Source of the DNA: Streptomyces sp. GQFP
GTDB lineage: Bacteria > Actinomycetota > Actinomycetes > Streptomycetales > Streptomycetaceae
Assembly (NCBI RefSeq): GCF_021545335.1
Contig: NZ_CP089312.1
Coordinates: 7,688,001 to 7,752,000 of the forward strand
Direction: 5' to 3'
DNA: 64,000 nucleotides
Both the position numbers and the translations under genes were made by a program. Below the pieces are notes generated by a model. That model worked only from the letters and a program-made list of their open reading frames with translations. It did not search any database and was not told the origin of the DNA. Shown piece by piece: positions 33,537 through 41,791 of the stretch (position 1 is its first letter; every line of letters begins with the position of its first letter).

Positions 33537-34795
33537 CCAGCACTGGTCTGTTGAGGCATAGCCGTACGAGGCAGAGGCGCAAGGTCCTGATATCCGGGGC
33601 CAGCATCGCGGGACCCGCCCTCGCGTTCTGGCTGAACCGCTACGGATACGAGGTCACGGTGGTCGAGAAGTCGGCCACGATCCGCGACGGCGGCTACCCC
33701 ATCGACGTACGGGGCACCGCACTCGAGGTCGTCCGCAGGATGGGAATCCTGCCGCGACTGCGGGACGCCCACATCGACCTGCGCCGCATGACCTTCCTCG
33801 ACGAGGACGGCAGCGAGGTGGCCTCGGTCGACCCGCACACCGTCACCGGCGGCGTCGCGAGGCAGGACCTGGAGGTACGACGCGGGGATCTGACGACTGC
33901 TCTCCATGCAGGGGTCCGCGACGACGTGGAGTTCCTGTTCGACGACTCCGTAGACACCCTCGACCAGTCCGGCCGTTCCGGCCACGGGGTGGACGTCACC
34001 TTCCGCAGTGGCAGCACACGTACGTACGACCTGGTCTTCGGCGCGGACGGCCTGCACTCACGCACCCGCGGGTTCCTCTTCGGCCCCGAAGAACAGTTCC
34101 ACCACTACCTCGGCTACTGCTTCGCCGGATTCACCATGCCCAACACCTTCGGCCTCTCCCGCGAGGCGACGATGTGGAACACCCCGGGCAGGGCGGCAGC
34201 CTTGTACGCAGTGGGGGACGTGGGTGATTCGGAAGCCGTACACGCCTTCCTGAACTTCGCCCACCCGGAGCCGCCTTACGACGCCTTCCGCAACCCGCGG
34301 GCCCAACGCGACCTGGTAGCCAAGGTCTTCGCCGACGCGGGCTGGGAAGTCCCGGGCATACTCGCCGCTATGCACGACGCGGACGACCTGTTCTTCGACA
34401 CGGTCAGCCAGATCCGCATGCCCCACTGGTCCAGCGGCAGGGTCGCCCTGCTCGGCGACGCCGCGTACGCACCCTCGTTCCTCACCGGCCAGGGCTCCAG
34501 CCTCGCGCTGGTCGGCGCGTACATGCTGGCCGCCTCCCTGGCCGACCACCGGGACCACAACGCAGCCTTCGCGGCCTACGAACACAGCACCCGCGAATTC
34601 GTCACCCTGAACCAGAACCAGGTGGGCAAGGGCGACGCCACACTCTTCCCGACCACCGCCGAAGCCCTGGAACACCGCAACAACATGCTCCGCGACCTCA
34701 GCACGATGCCCACCGCTCCCTCTGGGAAGGGACGACCGGCCCACTCGGCCCTCACCCTGCCCGACCTTAATTCGCTTGCCCTGCCCACGGGTTGA
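33533..34795 (+). CDS. FAD-dependent aromatic monooxygenase (TetX-like)
   Basis: A 420-residue group A flavoprotein monooxygenase. Two FAD signatures are visible: VLISGASIAGPALAFWLNRY, the dinucleotide loop near residue 20, and RVALLGDAAYAPSFLTGQGS, the pyrophosphate contact near residue 302. FGADGLHSRTR is the DG motif. AAGGA lies 2-6 bp before ATG 33533, which overlaps the transporter stop. Enzymes of this type hydroxylate aromatic polyketides or inactivate tetracycline- or rifamycin-like drugs. With the MFS pump and TetR it looks like modification-plus-export resistance; the substrate is not known. Confidence 0.88.
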   Translation: MTSTGLLRHSRTRQRRKVLISGASIAGPALAFWLNRYGYEVTVVEKSATIRDGGYPIDVRGTALEVVRRMGILPRLRDAHIDLRRMTFLDEDGSEVASVDPHTVTGGVARQDLEVRRGDLTTALHAGVRDDVEFLFDDSVDTLDQSGRSGHGVDVTFRSGSTRTYDLVFGADGLHSRTRGFLFGPEEQFHHYLGYCFAGFTMPNTFGLSREATMWNTPGRAAALYAVGDVGDSEAVHAFLNFAHPEPPYDAFRNPRAQRDLVAKVFADAGWEVPGILAAMHDADDLFFDTVSQIRMPHWSSGRVALLGDAAYAPSFLTGQGSSLALVGAYMLAASLADHRDHNAAFAAYEHSTREFVTLNQNQVGKGDATLFPTTAEALEHRNNMLRDLSTMPTAPSGKGRPAHSALTLPDLNSLALPTG

Positions 34796-34870
34796 CGCTG
34801 CAATGTGGCCTGGCCGGACATCATGAGTCGTGGTGGCGGTATCCCGAATCCCGAGGAGGCAGCGGTAACG

Positions 34871-36100
34871 ATGGAGATCCGTCCCACGACCGACAAGGAT
34901 CTCGACGTCTTCGTCGACACTGTCCACGCCGCGTTCGGCCTCTTCCCGGAACCCCCGGTCGAGGGCGGCGGGCGCTGGTGGTCGGCGCTCGAAACGGACC
35001 GCTGCCTGCTCGCCCTGACGGCGGACGGGCGGCCCGTCGGCACTGCCGCCACGTACCCCTTCGAGCTCACCCTGCCCGGTGGGAACCTAGTCCCGGTCGC
35101 CGGGGTGACCGCCGTCGGCGTCCTGCCCTCGCACCGGCGGCAAGGTGTGCTCAGCGCGATGATGCGGCATCAACTCGCCGAGCTGCGGACTCGCGGGGAG
35201 TTCCTCTCCGTACTGCTGGCCTCCGAGGCCCTGATCTACGGCAGGTTCGGCTACGGACCGGCGACCTACACGGCCCGTCTGACGGTGCCACGCCACAAGG
35301 CCGCCCTCACCGCTCCCCGAGCGCGCGGAACGGCCGACACGCAGGCGACCGGCTCGGACAACGGCTCGGTCGAGGTGCTGCGCCGCGCCGAGTGCGGCGA
35401 GATCCTGGAGGAGGTCTACGACCGGTACCGCCGCGCCCAACCCGGCGCGCTGTCCCGCCCGCACCGCTGGTGGGCCCTGCGCGCGGGGCAGCCCCCGATC
35501 TCGCCGGCGCCGCGCTACGTCGCCGTCCACCGGGACTCCGACGGCGTCCCGGACGGGTACGCCAGCTACTCGATCGAGTCCGGCACCCTGACGGTCGACG
35601 AGACCATCACCGCCGACGACGCCGTCTTCACGGCCCTCGCCCGCTTCGTACTCGGACACGACCTGGTCTCCCAGGTCGTGTTCAAGCAGGTCCCGCCCGA
35701 GCACCCGCTGCGCTGGCAGCTCGCGGACTTCCGCGCCGGCGAGGTGAGCGGCGTCATGGACTGGCTCTGGGTACGGCTGCTGGACATCCCGCGTGCGCTG
35801 ACCGCGCGCGGCTGGTTCACGGACGGCGAACTCGTCCTCGACGTCGACGACCCGTTCCTCGCCGAACACGGCCGCTACCTCCTGACCGTCCGGGACGGCA
35901 AGGCCGACTGCGTTCTTACGGACCGTACGCCCGACCTGTCCCTGGACGTGCGCGACCTGGGCTCCGTCTACCTCGGCGGCACCACCCCGAGCACGCTCGT
36001 ACGCGCCGGCCACATCCAGGCCCACCACCCGGGCGCGGCCACCCTCGCCGACGACCTCTTCCGCACCGACCGCTCCCCGCACTGCCTGCACTGGTTCTGA
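34871..36100 (+). CDS. Eis-family GNAT N-acetyltransferase
   Basis: A 409-residue protein of the enhanced-intracellular-survival type: N-terminal GNAT domain (IRPTTDKDLDVFVDTVHAAF, and acetyl-CoA loop VGVLPSHRRQGVLSAMMRHQ), a second GNAT-like domain, and a C-terminal SCP2-like sterol-carrier fold ending in HCLHWF. The free C-terminal carboxylate of Phe is used as a catalytic base in this family, and it is present. ATG 34871 follows GAGGAGG (34853-34859) at 11 bp, slightly long. Family members multi-acetylate aminoglycosides and peptides. Confidence 0.9.
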   Translation: MEIRPTTDKDLDVFVDTVHAAFGLFPEPPVEGGGRWWSALETDRCLLALTADGRPVGTAATYPFELTLPGGNLVPVAGVTAVGVLPSHRRQGVLSAMMRHQLAELRTRGEFLSVLLASEALIYGRFGYGPATYTARLTVPRHKAALTAPRARGTADTQATGSDNGSVEVLRRAECGEILEEVYDRYRRAQPGALSRPHRWWALRAGQPPISPAPRYVAVHRDSDGVPDGYASYSIESGTLTVDETITADDAVFTALARFVLGHDLVSQVVFKQVPPEHPLRWQLADFRAGEVSGVMDWLWVRLLDIPRALTARGWFTDGELVLDVDDPFLAEHGRYLLTVRDGKADCVLTDRTPDLSLDVRDLGSVYLGGTTPSTLVRAGHIQAHHPGAATLADDLFRTDRSPHCLHWF

Positions 36101-36231
36101 CGGCGCGTCGGCTACGAGGCAACAACGAGGGTGCAACGGGTGGGCGGCGGCGCCGTGGCTCGACGCGGGGCGTACCTACCATCCGGTGTACGGGGGTACA
36201 CGTAGCGGCCCCTCGGCGAGGGGGGGCCTCC

Positions 36232-36741
36232 GTGCAGTCGACCATTTCGTGGCCGCCGGTCCGACGTCTCGTCGGCGCATTGGCGGCCTGCGCGGCCCTG
36301 GCCGAGACCTCGGGGTGCGGGGTCCCCGTCGATGCCGTCGCCGGGATCTCGGTGACCGCCGACGGTGATCTGCTCGGCGTCATGATGGTCTGCGGGCACC
36401 GGATCGACGGGGCGACCCTGTACGTGGCCGACTCCGACAGCGAAGCGGACGTCGGTTCCTGGTCCACCGCCCGCCCCCTCAAAGCCGGTCTCGCCACCTG
36501 GCCCCTCGATGCCCCTGCCGTCGGCTGGACGGCGACCACATCCCTCAAACCCCTCACCGCAAAGACGACTTACACCCTCTACGGCTGGACCGAGGACAAC
36601 TCCTGGTCGTCGCGCAGCGTCTCGTTCACCCTGACCGACCTGGACGGGCTAACCCCGGGGACGGTTCGCTACGAGGGCGAGAAGTCCGCGGTCACTGTCC
36701 CGGTGGCGGAGTTCAAGGCGAGGGCGTGTGAGGACGGTTGA
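36232..36741 (+). CDS. Small putative lipoprotein
   Basis: A 169-residue exported protein. GTG 36232 gives an N-terminus with a basic start, a hydrophobic stretch (LVGALAACAALAETSGC) and a plausible lipobox TSG-C near residue 31. The mature part is a small beta-rich domain (GHRIDGATLYVADSDSEADV, then TTYTLYGWTEDNSWSSRSVS). No family is recognised, though similar short lipoproteins are common in streptomycetes. The purine stretch before the GTG is a weak ribosome binding site. The frame is continuous with codons running through the upstream gene, which are not coding. Confidence 0.6.
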   Translation: MQSTISWPPVRRLVGALAACAALAETSGCGVPVDAVAGISVTADGDLLGVMMVCGHRIDGATLYVADSDSEADVGSWSTARPLKAGLATWPLDAPAVGWTATTSLKPLTAKTTYTLYGWTEDNSWSSRSVSFTLTDLDGLTPGTVRYEGEKSAVTVPVAEFKARACEDG

Positions 36742-36827
36742 CGCCCTGGCGCGCTCACATCGGCAGCCCCAGTGGCGGACCCTTCGGCGTCTGCGCGGGC
36801 TGAACGTCCTGCTGGTCGTCCCACGCG

Positions 36828-36944
36828 CCGTCGTTCCCATCGGATGGCGAGGCGTTTGAACTGGTGGAGGAGGGCGAACGCCTGCTCGACGACGTAGCGG
36901 AGTTTGTGAAGCTCCGCCTGTCGTTCGCAAAGTTCAGCTGTGTG
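36828..36944 (-). pseudogene. Remnant of an IS5-family transposase
   Basis: The leftward frame reads ELHKLRYVVEQAFALLHQFK then RLAIRWERR, the conserved C-terminal end of IS5/IS1647-like DDE transposases around the catalytic Glu region (YVVEQ). The rest of the transposase and both ends of the element are missing. The remnant abuts the 3' end of the alpha/beta hydrolase gene. Confidence 0.65.
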
Positions 36945-36953
36945 GCGTGCCTG

Positions 36954-37874
36954 CTACCGGTTGGCCACGAGGAAGTCCTCCAGGATCTCGACGAACCGCG
37001 CCGGCTGCTCCTCGGCCGGGTAGTGGCCGCAGTCGTCGAGGACGACCTCCGTGACGGCGTCGGCCGCCAGCCGCATCGTCTGGGCGGCATTCGCGCCGCT
37101 CCACAGCGCGCCGCCGACTGCGAGCACCGGCAGCGTCAGCCGGGTCTTGCTGCGCTGCTCGTTCTGCGCGATCGTCTCGTCCAGCGCGCGGTAGTACGCG
37201 AAGCTCGCTCGCAGCGCGCGAGGATCCGCGGTGATCGCGTCGACGTAGACGTCGACGGCGTACGCGGGGATCGCGGTCGGCGTGGCGGCCTTGGTGGCGA
37301 ACTGCCAGCCGAAGAAGAGCCGTTCCCGTCCCCGGACCAGTTCCTCGTTGAGGTCGGTGAGCCGGTTGAAGCCGAACTGCCAGAGCTTCAGGTTGGCCGC
37401 GGCCGGGCCGAAGAACGGCGGGGACGGCGTGAGACCGGGGATCACTGCTTCGAGGATGGCGAGCCGGCCCACCCGCTCGGGGTCATCGGCGGCGAGGGCG
37501 TATCCGGTCCACGTACCGATGTCGTGGCCGACCACGTCGAACCGGTCGTGCCCGAGTGCGGCCATCAACGCGACCAGATCGGCGGCCAGCGTGCCGGCGT
37601 CGTACCCGTCGTCGGGCTTGTCGGAGAGCCCGGCCCCGCGCGAGTCGACGGCGACGACGGTGTGCCGGCGGGCGAGCGCGGGCATCACCTCCCGCCAGGC
37701 GTACCAGGTCTGGGGCCACCCGCCGACCAGCAGCAGCGCCGGGCCGTCCCCACCGGTGACCGCGTGCAGCCGCAGCCCGTTCACCTCCACGAGCCGGCTG
37801 GTGAAGACGTCGGTGAACCCGTCGGGCAGCCGCAGCGAACTCAGGCTTGTCGTGCCGTCGGCCGTACCCATCAT
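36954..37874 (-). CDS. Alpha/beta hydrolase (epoxide-hydrolase-like)
   Basis: A 306-residue alpha/beta-hydrolase. LLLVGGWPQTWYAWREVMPA holds the oxyanion segment; the nucleophile region is VVGHDIGTWTGYALA, where Asp follows GH as in epoxide hydrolases and haloalkane dehalogenases; VVLDDCGHYPAEEQP carries the catalytic His. The frame extends to 37973, but that stretch contains two copies of a 19-bp repeat that serve as TetR operators, so ATG 37874 is preferred; ATG 37898 is the alternative. It is divergent from a TetR gene and probably repressed by it. Likely a detoxifying or catabolic hydrolase. Confidence 0.85.
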   Translation of the reverse strand: MMGTADGTTSLSSLRLPDGFTDVFTSRLVEVNGLRLHAVTGGDGPALLLVGGWPQTWYAWREVMPALARRHTVVAVDSRGAGLSDKPDDGYDAGTLAADLVALMAALGHDRFDVVGHDIGTWTGYALAADDPERVGRLAILEAVIPGLTPSPPFFGPAAANLKLWQFGFNRLTDLNEELVRGRERLFFGWQFATKAATPTAIPAYAVDVYVDAITADPRALRASFAYYRALDETIAQNEQRSKTRLTLPVLAVGGALWSGANAAQTMRLAADAVTEVVLDDCGHYPAEEQPARFVEILEDFLVANR

Positions 37875-37876
37875 GG

Positions 37877-37947
37877 AACGATCGGTGCAAGATGTCATGC
37901 CGACGACCATACGCATCTTGAAACGATCGGTGCAAGATGTGTAGGCT
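37877..37947. promoter_or_regulatory. Tandem TetR operators and promoter
   Basis: AACGATCGGTGCAAGATGT occurs twice, at 37877-37895 and 37922-37940, 45 bp apart. The second copy sits in a near-perfect palindrome: CATCTTG (37914-37920), centre CGATCG (37924-37929), CAAGATG (37933-37939). TTGAAA (37918-37923), an 18-bp spacer and TAGGCT (37942-37947) form the rightward promoter; the -10 ends 8 bp before the TetR ATG, so the transcript is probably leaderless. Confidence 0.65.
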
Positions 37948-37955
37948 GACGAACC

Positions 37956-38564
37956 ATGGCAGGCCGCAAGCAATTCGACGAGGACGAGGCGCTACGACGC
38001 GCGATGCACGTCTTCTGGCGCTGGGGCTATGCGGAGGCCTCGATCGACCGCCTGACCGAGGGCACGGGCCTGGGCCGGAGCTCGCTCTACGGCACCTTCG
38101 GCGACAAGAGCACCCTCTTCCGGAAAAGCCTCCAACGGTACGCGCAGACCTACCACCCGCTGTACGACCGGGCACTGTCCGGCCCCCACCCGAGCCCGGG
38201 CGCCGTTGTGGCCGCCTACCTGCAGGTCACCCTGAACCGCATCGCCGACCCGACGGTCCCGGATGGCTGCCTGCTCACGGTGTCGGCAACGCAGTTCCCG
38301 GCCCTCGACGCGGAGGGCCGGGCGATGGTCCGCGCCATGATCGACGGTTTGCGGGCGATGCTGGAGCAGGCGTTGCTGGCGGCGGGGGCCGATGATCAGG
38401 AGGCGGCAGAGCTGGCGTTGTGCACGCTGGCAACGAACAAATCTCTGGCAGTGCTGAGCCGCGCCGGTTTCTCGGGCGAAGACCTGGCAACCGTCGCGGC
38501 AGCCGCCGCCAAGAATGCCAAGGCTCCGCCGAATCGACCGGCCGAACCGTCGGGGCTGCGATAG
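37956..38564 (+). CDS. TetR-family transcriptional regulator
   Basis: A 202-residue TetR protein. The DNA-binding domain is at residues 5-55 (FDEDEALRRAMHVFWRWGYA, then IDRLTEGTGLGRSSLYGTFG), of the AcuR/CopY-like subgroup in which Gly-Arg-Ser-Ser-Leu-Tyr fills the recognition helix. The C-terminal domain has DGCLLTVSATQFPALDAEG, typical of that subgroup. It starts 8 bp after a TAGGCT -10 without a Shine-Dalgarno. Two operators in the gap indicate autoregulation and control of the divergent hydrolase. Confidence 0.9.
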   Translation: MAGRKQFDEDEALRRAMHVFWRWGYAEASIDRLTEGTGLGRSSLYGTFGDKSTLFRKSLQRYAQTYHPLYDRALSGPHPSPGAVVAAYLQVTLNRIADPTVPDGCLLTVSATQFPALDAEGRAMVRAMIDGLRAMLEQALLAAGADDQEAAELALCTLATNKSLAVLSRAGFSGEDLATVAAAAAKNAKAPPNRPAEPSGLR

Positions 38565-38709
38565 GCGGGAACGACTCCGCCACCAATGGATCTGCAGAGA
38601 CCTTGGGGCAGCCGGCGGCTCGGCAGGGAGATGACCGGCATGATCCGGCGTGTGCGCAGTTCACGTCGGACTACCCGGGGGCCGTACGCCTTGTAGCGTC
38701 ACGACTCGC

Positions 38710-38895
38710 TCACATGCAGTCGTCTGCGACGGCGGTTCGGAACGTCTCCCAGGTGGTGGGGTGGAGATGGAGGGGCGGGGTCGTCCGAGTCTTGGAGTCG
38801 CGTATCGCGATGATGGTGGGGATGTTGGTGGCTACCTCGACGCACTCGTCCTTGTCGTCGCTGTAACTGGACTTGCGGAACTGAAAATTGGGCAC
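38710..38895 (-). CDS. DUF397 domain protein
   Basis: A 61-residue protein with the DUF397 pattern FRKSSYSDDKDECVEVATNI, then IAIRDSKT and a C-terminal WETFRTAV. It begins with GTG at 38895, 3 bp after the stop of the XRE gene, so the two are translated together. DUF397 proteins pair with XRE regulators in many copies per streptomycete genome; the bldB/whiJ-type systems that time development are the best-known examples. Some pairs are proposed to act like toxin-antitoxin modules. Its own activity is not known. Confidence 0.9.
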   Translation of the reverse strand: MPNFQFRKSSYSDDKDECVEVATNIPTIIAIRDSKTRTTPPLHLHPTTWETFRTAVADDCM

Positions 38896-38898
38896 GGC

Positions 38899-39792
38899 TC
38901 AGAGATCCTTACTGAGGTCCTGGATGAATGAGAGGGATTCTCGTTCGCTTAGGGAGCGGGAGGCGATCAGCTCGAACAACTCGTCGTACGCTGCTGCTGC
39001 TTCCCCGCCCTCGACCCATGTCTGCTTGAACGCGGCCTCGGAGTACACGACGTCCATGGCTCCGGGCTCGGCGAAGGAGATGATGTTGAACGAGCCGTTC
39101 AGCCCCTGGTGCGTGCCGTGGCTGAAGGGGAACACCTGGAGGGTGACGCTCGGCAGGTCGGCGACCCTCGCCAGGTGGTCGAGTTGCCCACGTGCTGTCT
39201 CTGCGTCCCCTGGAAGGTTGCGCAACACGGATTCGTAGAGCACCGCCCGTAGCGCGAGCGGCGGATCGTCGGTGAGCCGTTGCTGCCGTGCGAGTCGTGA
39301 AGCGATGAACTGCTCGTCAGGATCCCTGCGGTGAGCCACCGTCGCCGTGTCGGCGGGGGAGTTCCTCAACCCTCGTACGTATGCGGGAGTTTGGAGCAAG
39401 CCGGGGATGAACGCGGGTTGCCATGCCCTGATGGTCGTCGCCGCGTTCTCCAGCGCCACGTACTCCTGCATGGTGCCGAGCATCGCGTAGTCGTCCCACC
39501 AGCCGCTCGCCTTACGCCGCTCGCGGTCGATCCGCGCCAGCTCCAGCAGCCCTCCGACGGTCCCCGGGTCGTGCACCCCGTACAGCTCGCACAACGCTCG
39601 GATGTCCGGGTCGCGCATGGGAACCCAGCCGCCCTCCATCTTCGCGACCTTGGTCGTGGAAGCGGTGAGTGCCTTGCCCGCCTGGGTCTGGTTGAGGCCG
39701 GCCGCTGTGCGCAACTTCGTGAGTTCGCCGCCGAGTCGACGTCCCAGGACGGTGGATGTGCTGTAGCCCTGCGTCGGCTGGCGTGTGGTCAC
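38899..39792 (-). CDS. XRE-family regulator with DUF5753 (WhiJ/Scr1-like)
   Basis: A 297-residue regulator. The helix-turn-helix is at residues 17-75 (LGRRLGGELTKLRTAAGLNQ, then LTASTTKVAKMEGGW). The C-terminal DUF5753 domain includes IRAWQPAFIPGLLQTPAYVR, VLRNLPGDAETARGQLDHLA and FPFSHGTHQGLNGSFNIISF. GTG 39792 has AGGAGGAG about 7 bp upstream. It forms an operon with the DUF397 gene and is divergent from an ATP-binding regulator. This trio matches whiJ-type clusters, where the XRE protein represses until its small partner relieves it; assignment by family only. Confidence 0.92.
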   Translation of the reverse strand: MTTRQPTQGYSTSTVLGRRLGGELTKLRTAAGLNQTQAGKALTASTTKVAKMEGGWVPMRDPDIRALCELYGVHDPGTVGGLLELARIDRERRKASGWWDDYAMLGTMQEYVALENAATTIRAWQPAFIPGLLQTPAYVRGLRNSPADTATVAHRRDPDEQFIASRLARQQRLTDDPPLALRAVLYESVLRNLPGDAETARGQLDHLARVADLPSVTLQVFPFSHGTHQGLNGSFNIISFAEPGAMDVVYSEAAFKQTWVEGGEAAAAYDELFELIASRSLSERESLSFIQDLSKDL

Positions 39793-39987
39793 GGGTGTGC
39801 TCCTCCTGGCCTTGGTGCGCGGTCAGTCTGGCGTGCTGCTGCGGGGCGCCGCAAACTCAATCGGAGGAATTCATCCGAGAGTAACTTGCGAAGCCGGGTG
39901 AGCCGCCTCTACCGTCGGTGACGAACTGCTCGCAGAGTGGCGCCAGTTACCCCGCGGCGCAGCTCCCCCTGCCCGAAAGTGAGCGCC

Positions 39988-40491
39988 ATGACCGAGGACC
40001 CCCTCCGGCTCCGCTACGACCGCCTCGACTACACCCCCTTCCCCAAGAGCGTCACCCTCGCCCGCCGCCGAGCCCACCGCCTCCTCACCGACTGGGGTCA
40101 CCCCGAACTCGCCCCCGACACCGCCCTGTTGGTCTCCGAACTCGGCGGCAACGCCGTACTGCACGGATGTCTCCGTGACCGCTTCTTCCGTGTCGAACTC
40201 GCCCTCACCAAGCACGCCGTCCGCGTCAGCGTCTCCGACCCGCGAGGTGAATTACTGCCGAGCCCCCGCAACGCCGCCCCCGACGAGATGTTCGGCCGGG
40301 GACTTCTCATCGTCGGTGCCCTCTCCGACCGCTGGGGCGTCACCGAGCTGACCGTCGGCAAGCTCGTCTGGTGCGAGCTGGACGTCGTACGCGCCGTACG
40401 TCAGTCTGCGAACAAGCAGGAGCCGCGTCCCACGCCAGTCACCGCCCCCTCGCGAAACCGTGGGCGCCCTGCGGCAAGATGGGCCTCATGA
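39988..40491 (+). CDS. Anti-sigma-factor-like ATP-binding (HATPase_c) regulator
   Basis: A 167-residue serine-kinase-like ATPase of the SpoIIAB/RsbW type. The N box is DTALLVSELGGNAVLHG, with Gly where Thr is usual; G1 is VSDPRGELLP; G2 is GRGLLIVGALSDRWG. A basic, Pro-rich tail follows. Such proteins bind ATP and control sigma factors or other partners in streptomycetes. It stands divergent from the XRE/DUF397 pair, as in whiJ-like clusters, and its stop overlaps the heme oxygenase ATG by ATGA. Confidence 0.85.
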   Translation: MTEDPLRLRYDRLDYTPFPKSVTLARRRAHRLLTDWGHPELAPDTALLVSELGGNAVLHGCLRDRFFRVELALTKHAVRVSVSDPRGELLPSPRNAAPDEMFGRGLLIVGALSDRWGVTELTVGKLVWCELDVVRAVRQSANKQEPRPTPVTAPSRNRGRPAARWAS

Positions 40492-40814
40492 GCATCGTAA
40501 AGATCAACGTACTCACGGTTCCCGAAGAGCAGCGCGAGACGCTGGAGAAGCGGTTCGCGTCGCGGGCCGGGGCCGTCGAGGGGTCGGACGGGTTCGAGTG
40601 GTTCGAGCTGCTTCGGCCCGTCGAGGGCACCGACAGCTACCTGGTGTACACGCGCTGGCGCAGCGAGGAGGACTTCCAGGCCTGGATGGCGGGCCCGATG
40701 CAGTCGGCGCACCGCCCGGCGGCCCCCGGCGGGGAGCAGCCCAAGCCCGCTGCCTCCGCATCGACCCTCTGGTCCTTCGACGTGGTCCAGCAGGCCGCCC
40801 CCAAGCAGGGCTGA
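40488..40814 (+). CDS. MhuD/IsdG-type heme-degrading monooxygenase
   Basis: A 108-residue ferredoxin-fold ABM-domain protein. It aligns with mycobacterial MhuD without gaps over the first 75 residues (KINVLTVPEEQRETLEKRFA, then FELLRPVEG), and the three MhuD active-site residues fall at the same positions: Asn7, Trp66 and His75. It should therefore open heme to a tetrapyrrole and release iron in the cytoplasm. A Pro/Ala-rich segment at 77-90 precedes the last strand. ATG 40488 overlaps the stop of the ATP-binding regulator, which is unusual company for a heme oxygenase. Activity is inferred from family, not shown. Confidence 0.85.
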   Translation: MSIVKINVLTVPEEQRETLEKRFASRAGAVEGSDGFEWFELLRPVEGTDSYLVYTRWRSEEDFQAWMAGPMQSAHRPAAPGGEQPKPAASASTLWSFDVVQQAAPKQG

Positions 40815-40881
40815 GCCCGCCGTCGCGGCGCGCCGAGCCGCAGTAGCGGTAGTCGTACTCGGCGCGCCCCGGCAACGGCGG

Positions 40882-41679
40882 TCAGCGCTTGCGCCCCACC
40901 CCGCCGTGCTGGCCGATCGCCGGCGCCGTCACCCCCGACGCGCTCGCCTCCGGCCGCCACAGCGGCACCGAGACGACCCCCGGCTCCGCCAGGTCGAGGC
41001 CCTCGAAGAACGCCTCGATCTGCTCGACCGGCCGCAGGAAATACGGCACCGCGCCCGTCTCGTTGTAAGCGTCCTGCGCCTGCTCGTAGGCCGGGTCAGT
41101 GCCCCGCGAGCCCTCGTTCAGGGACAGATAACTGCCCGCCGGGAGGCCCGACATCAGGTCGCGGACGATTCCGCGGGCCATCTCGTAGTCCCCCACGTGA
41201 CCCAGGATGCCGCTCAGGATCAGAGCGGTCGGGCGCGAGAAATCGAGCGTCTTGGCCGCCGCCTCCAGGATGCGCTCCGTGTCGTACAGGTCCGCGTCCA
41301 CGTAGTCCGTCGCGCCCTCGGGGGTCGACGTCAAAAGGGCGCGGGCGTGGGTCAGGACCAGCGGGTCATGGTCCACGTACACGATGCGCGCGTCGGGAGC
41401 GACCCCCTGCGCGACCTCGTGCGTGTTGTCCACCGTCGGCAGGCCCGTGCCGACGTCCAGGAACTGGCGGATGCCCGCCTCCCCGGCCAGATGACGGATC
41501 GTCCGGCCCAGGAACGCGCGGCTGCTGCGCGCGATCGTGACGATGCCGGGGAACACGGCCGTGTACGCGTCACCGGCCGCCTCGTCCACGGGGTAGTTGT
41601 CCTTGCCGCCCAGCCAGTAGTTCCAGATGCGGGCGGAATGCGGTACCGAGGTGTCGATCCTCTGCTCGGCTTCGGACAT
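40882..41679 (-). CDS. SAM-dependent methyltransferase, PF04672 (DUF574) family
   Basis: A 265-residue paralogue of the enzyme at 21764. The signature VPHSARIWNYWLGGKDNYPV, the SAM loop FLDVGTGLPTVDNTHEVAQG and acidic loop ARIVYVDHDPLVLTHA are conserved. It has no TTA codon, unlike its paralogue, so the pair may be used at different stages. It faces the heme oxygenase gene and is followed upstream by the three-gene signalling operon. Family members are numerous in streptomycetes and their substrates are mostly unknown. Confidence 0.88.
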   Translation of the reverse strand: MSEAEQRIDTSVPHSARIWNYWLGGKDNYPVDEAAGDAYTAVFPGIVTIARSSRAFLGRTIRHLAGEAGIRQFLDVGTGLPTVDNTHEVAQGVAPDARIVYVDHDPLVLTHARALLTSTPEGATDYVDADLYDTERILEAAAKTLDFSRPTALILSGILGHVGDYEMARGIVRDLMSGLPAGSYLSLNEGSRGTDPAYEQAQDAYNETGAVPYFLRPVEQIEAFFEGLDLAEPGVVSVPLWRPEASASGVTAPAIGQHGGVGRKR

Positions 41680-41791
41680 GGTGGCATCGTCTCCTCGGTC
41701 GCAGCGGACGCGTTCGTGCAGGGTTCAACTTAAGGCCCGAGGGCAACGATACGTATCCCCATCCCCATCCCTCTTCACCCAGTCAGCTTGG

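Noticed and set aside
37877..37940. Direct repeats as insertion-sequence target duplication
   Set aside because: The 19-bp repeats are too close, no transposase lies between them, and the palindromic context fits operators.
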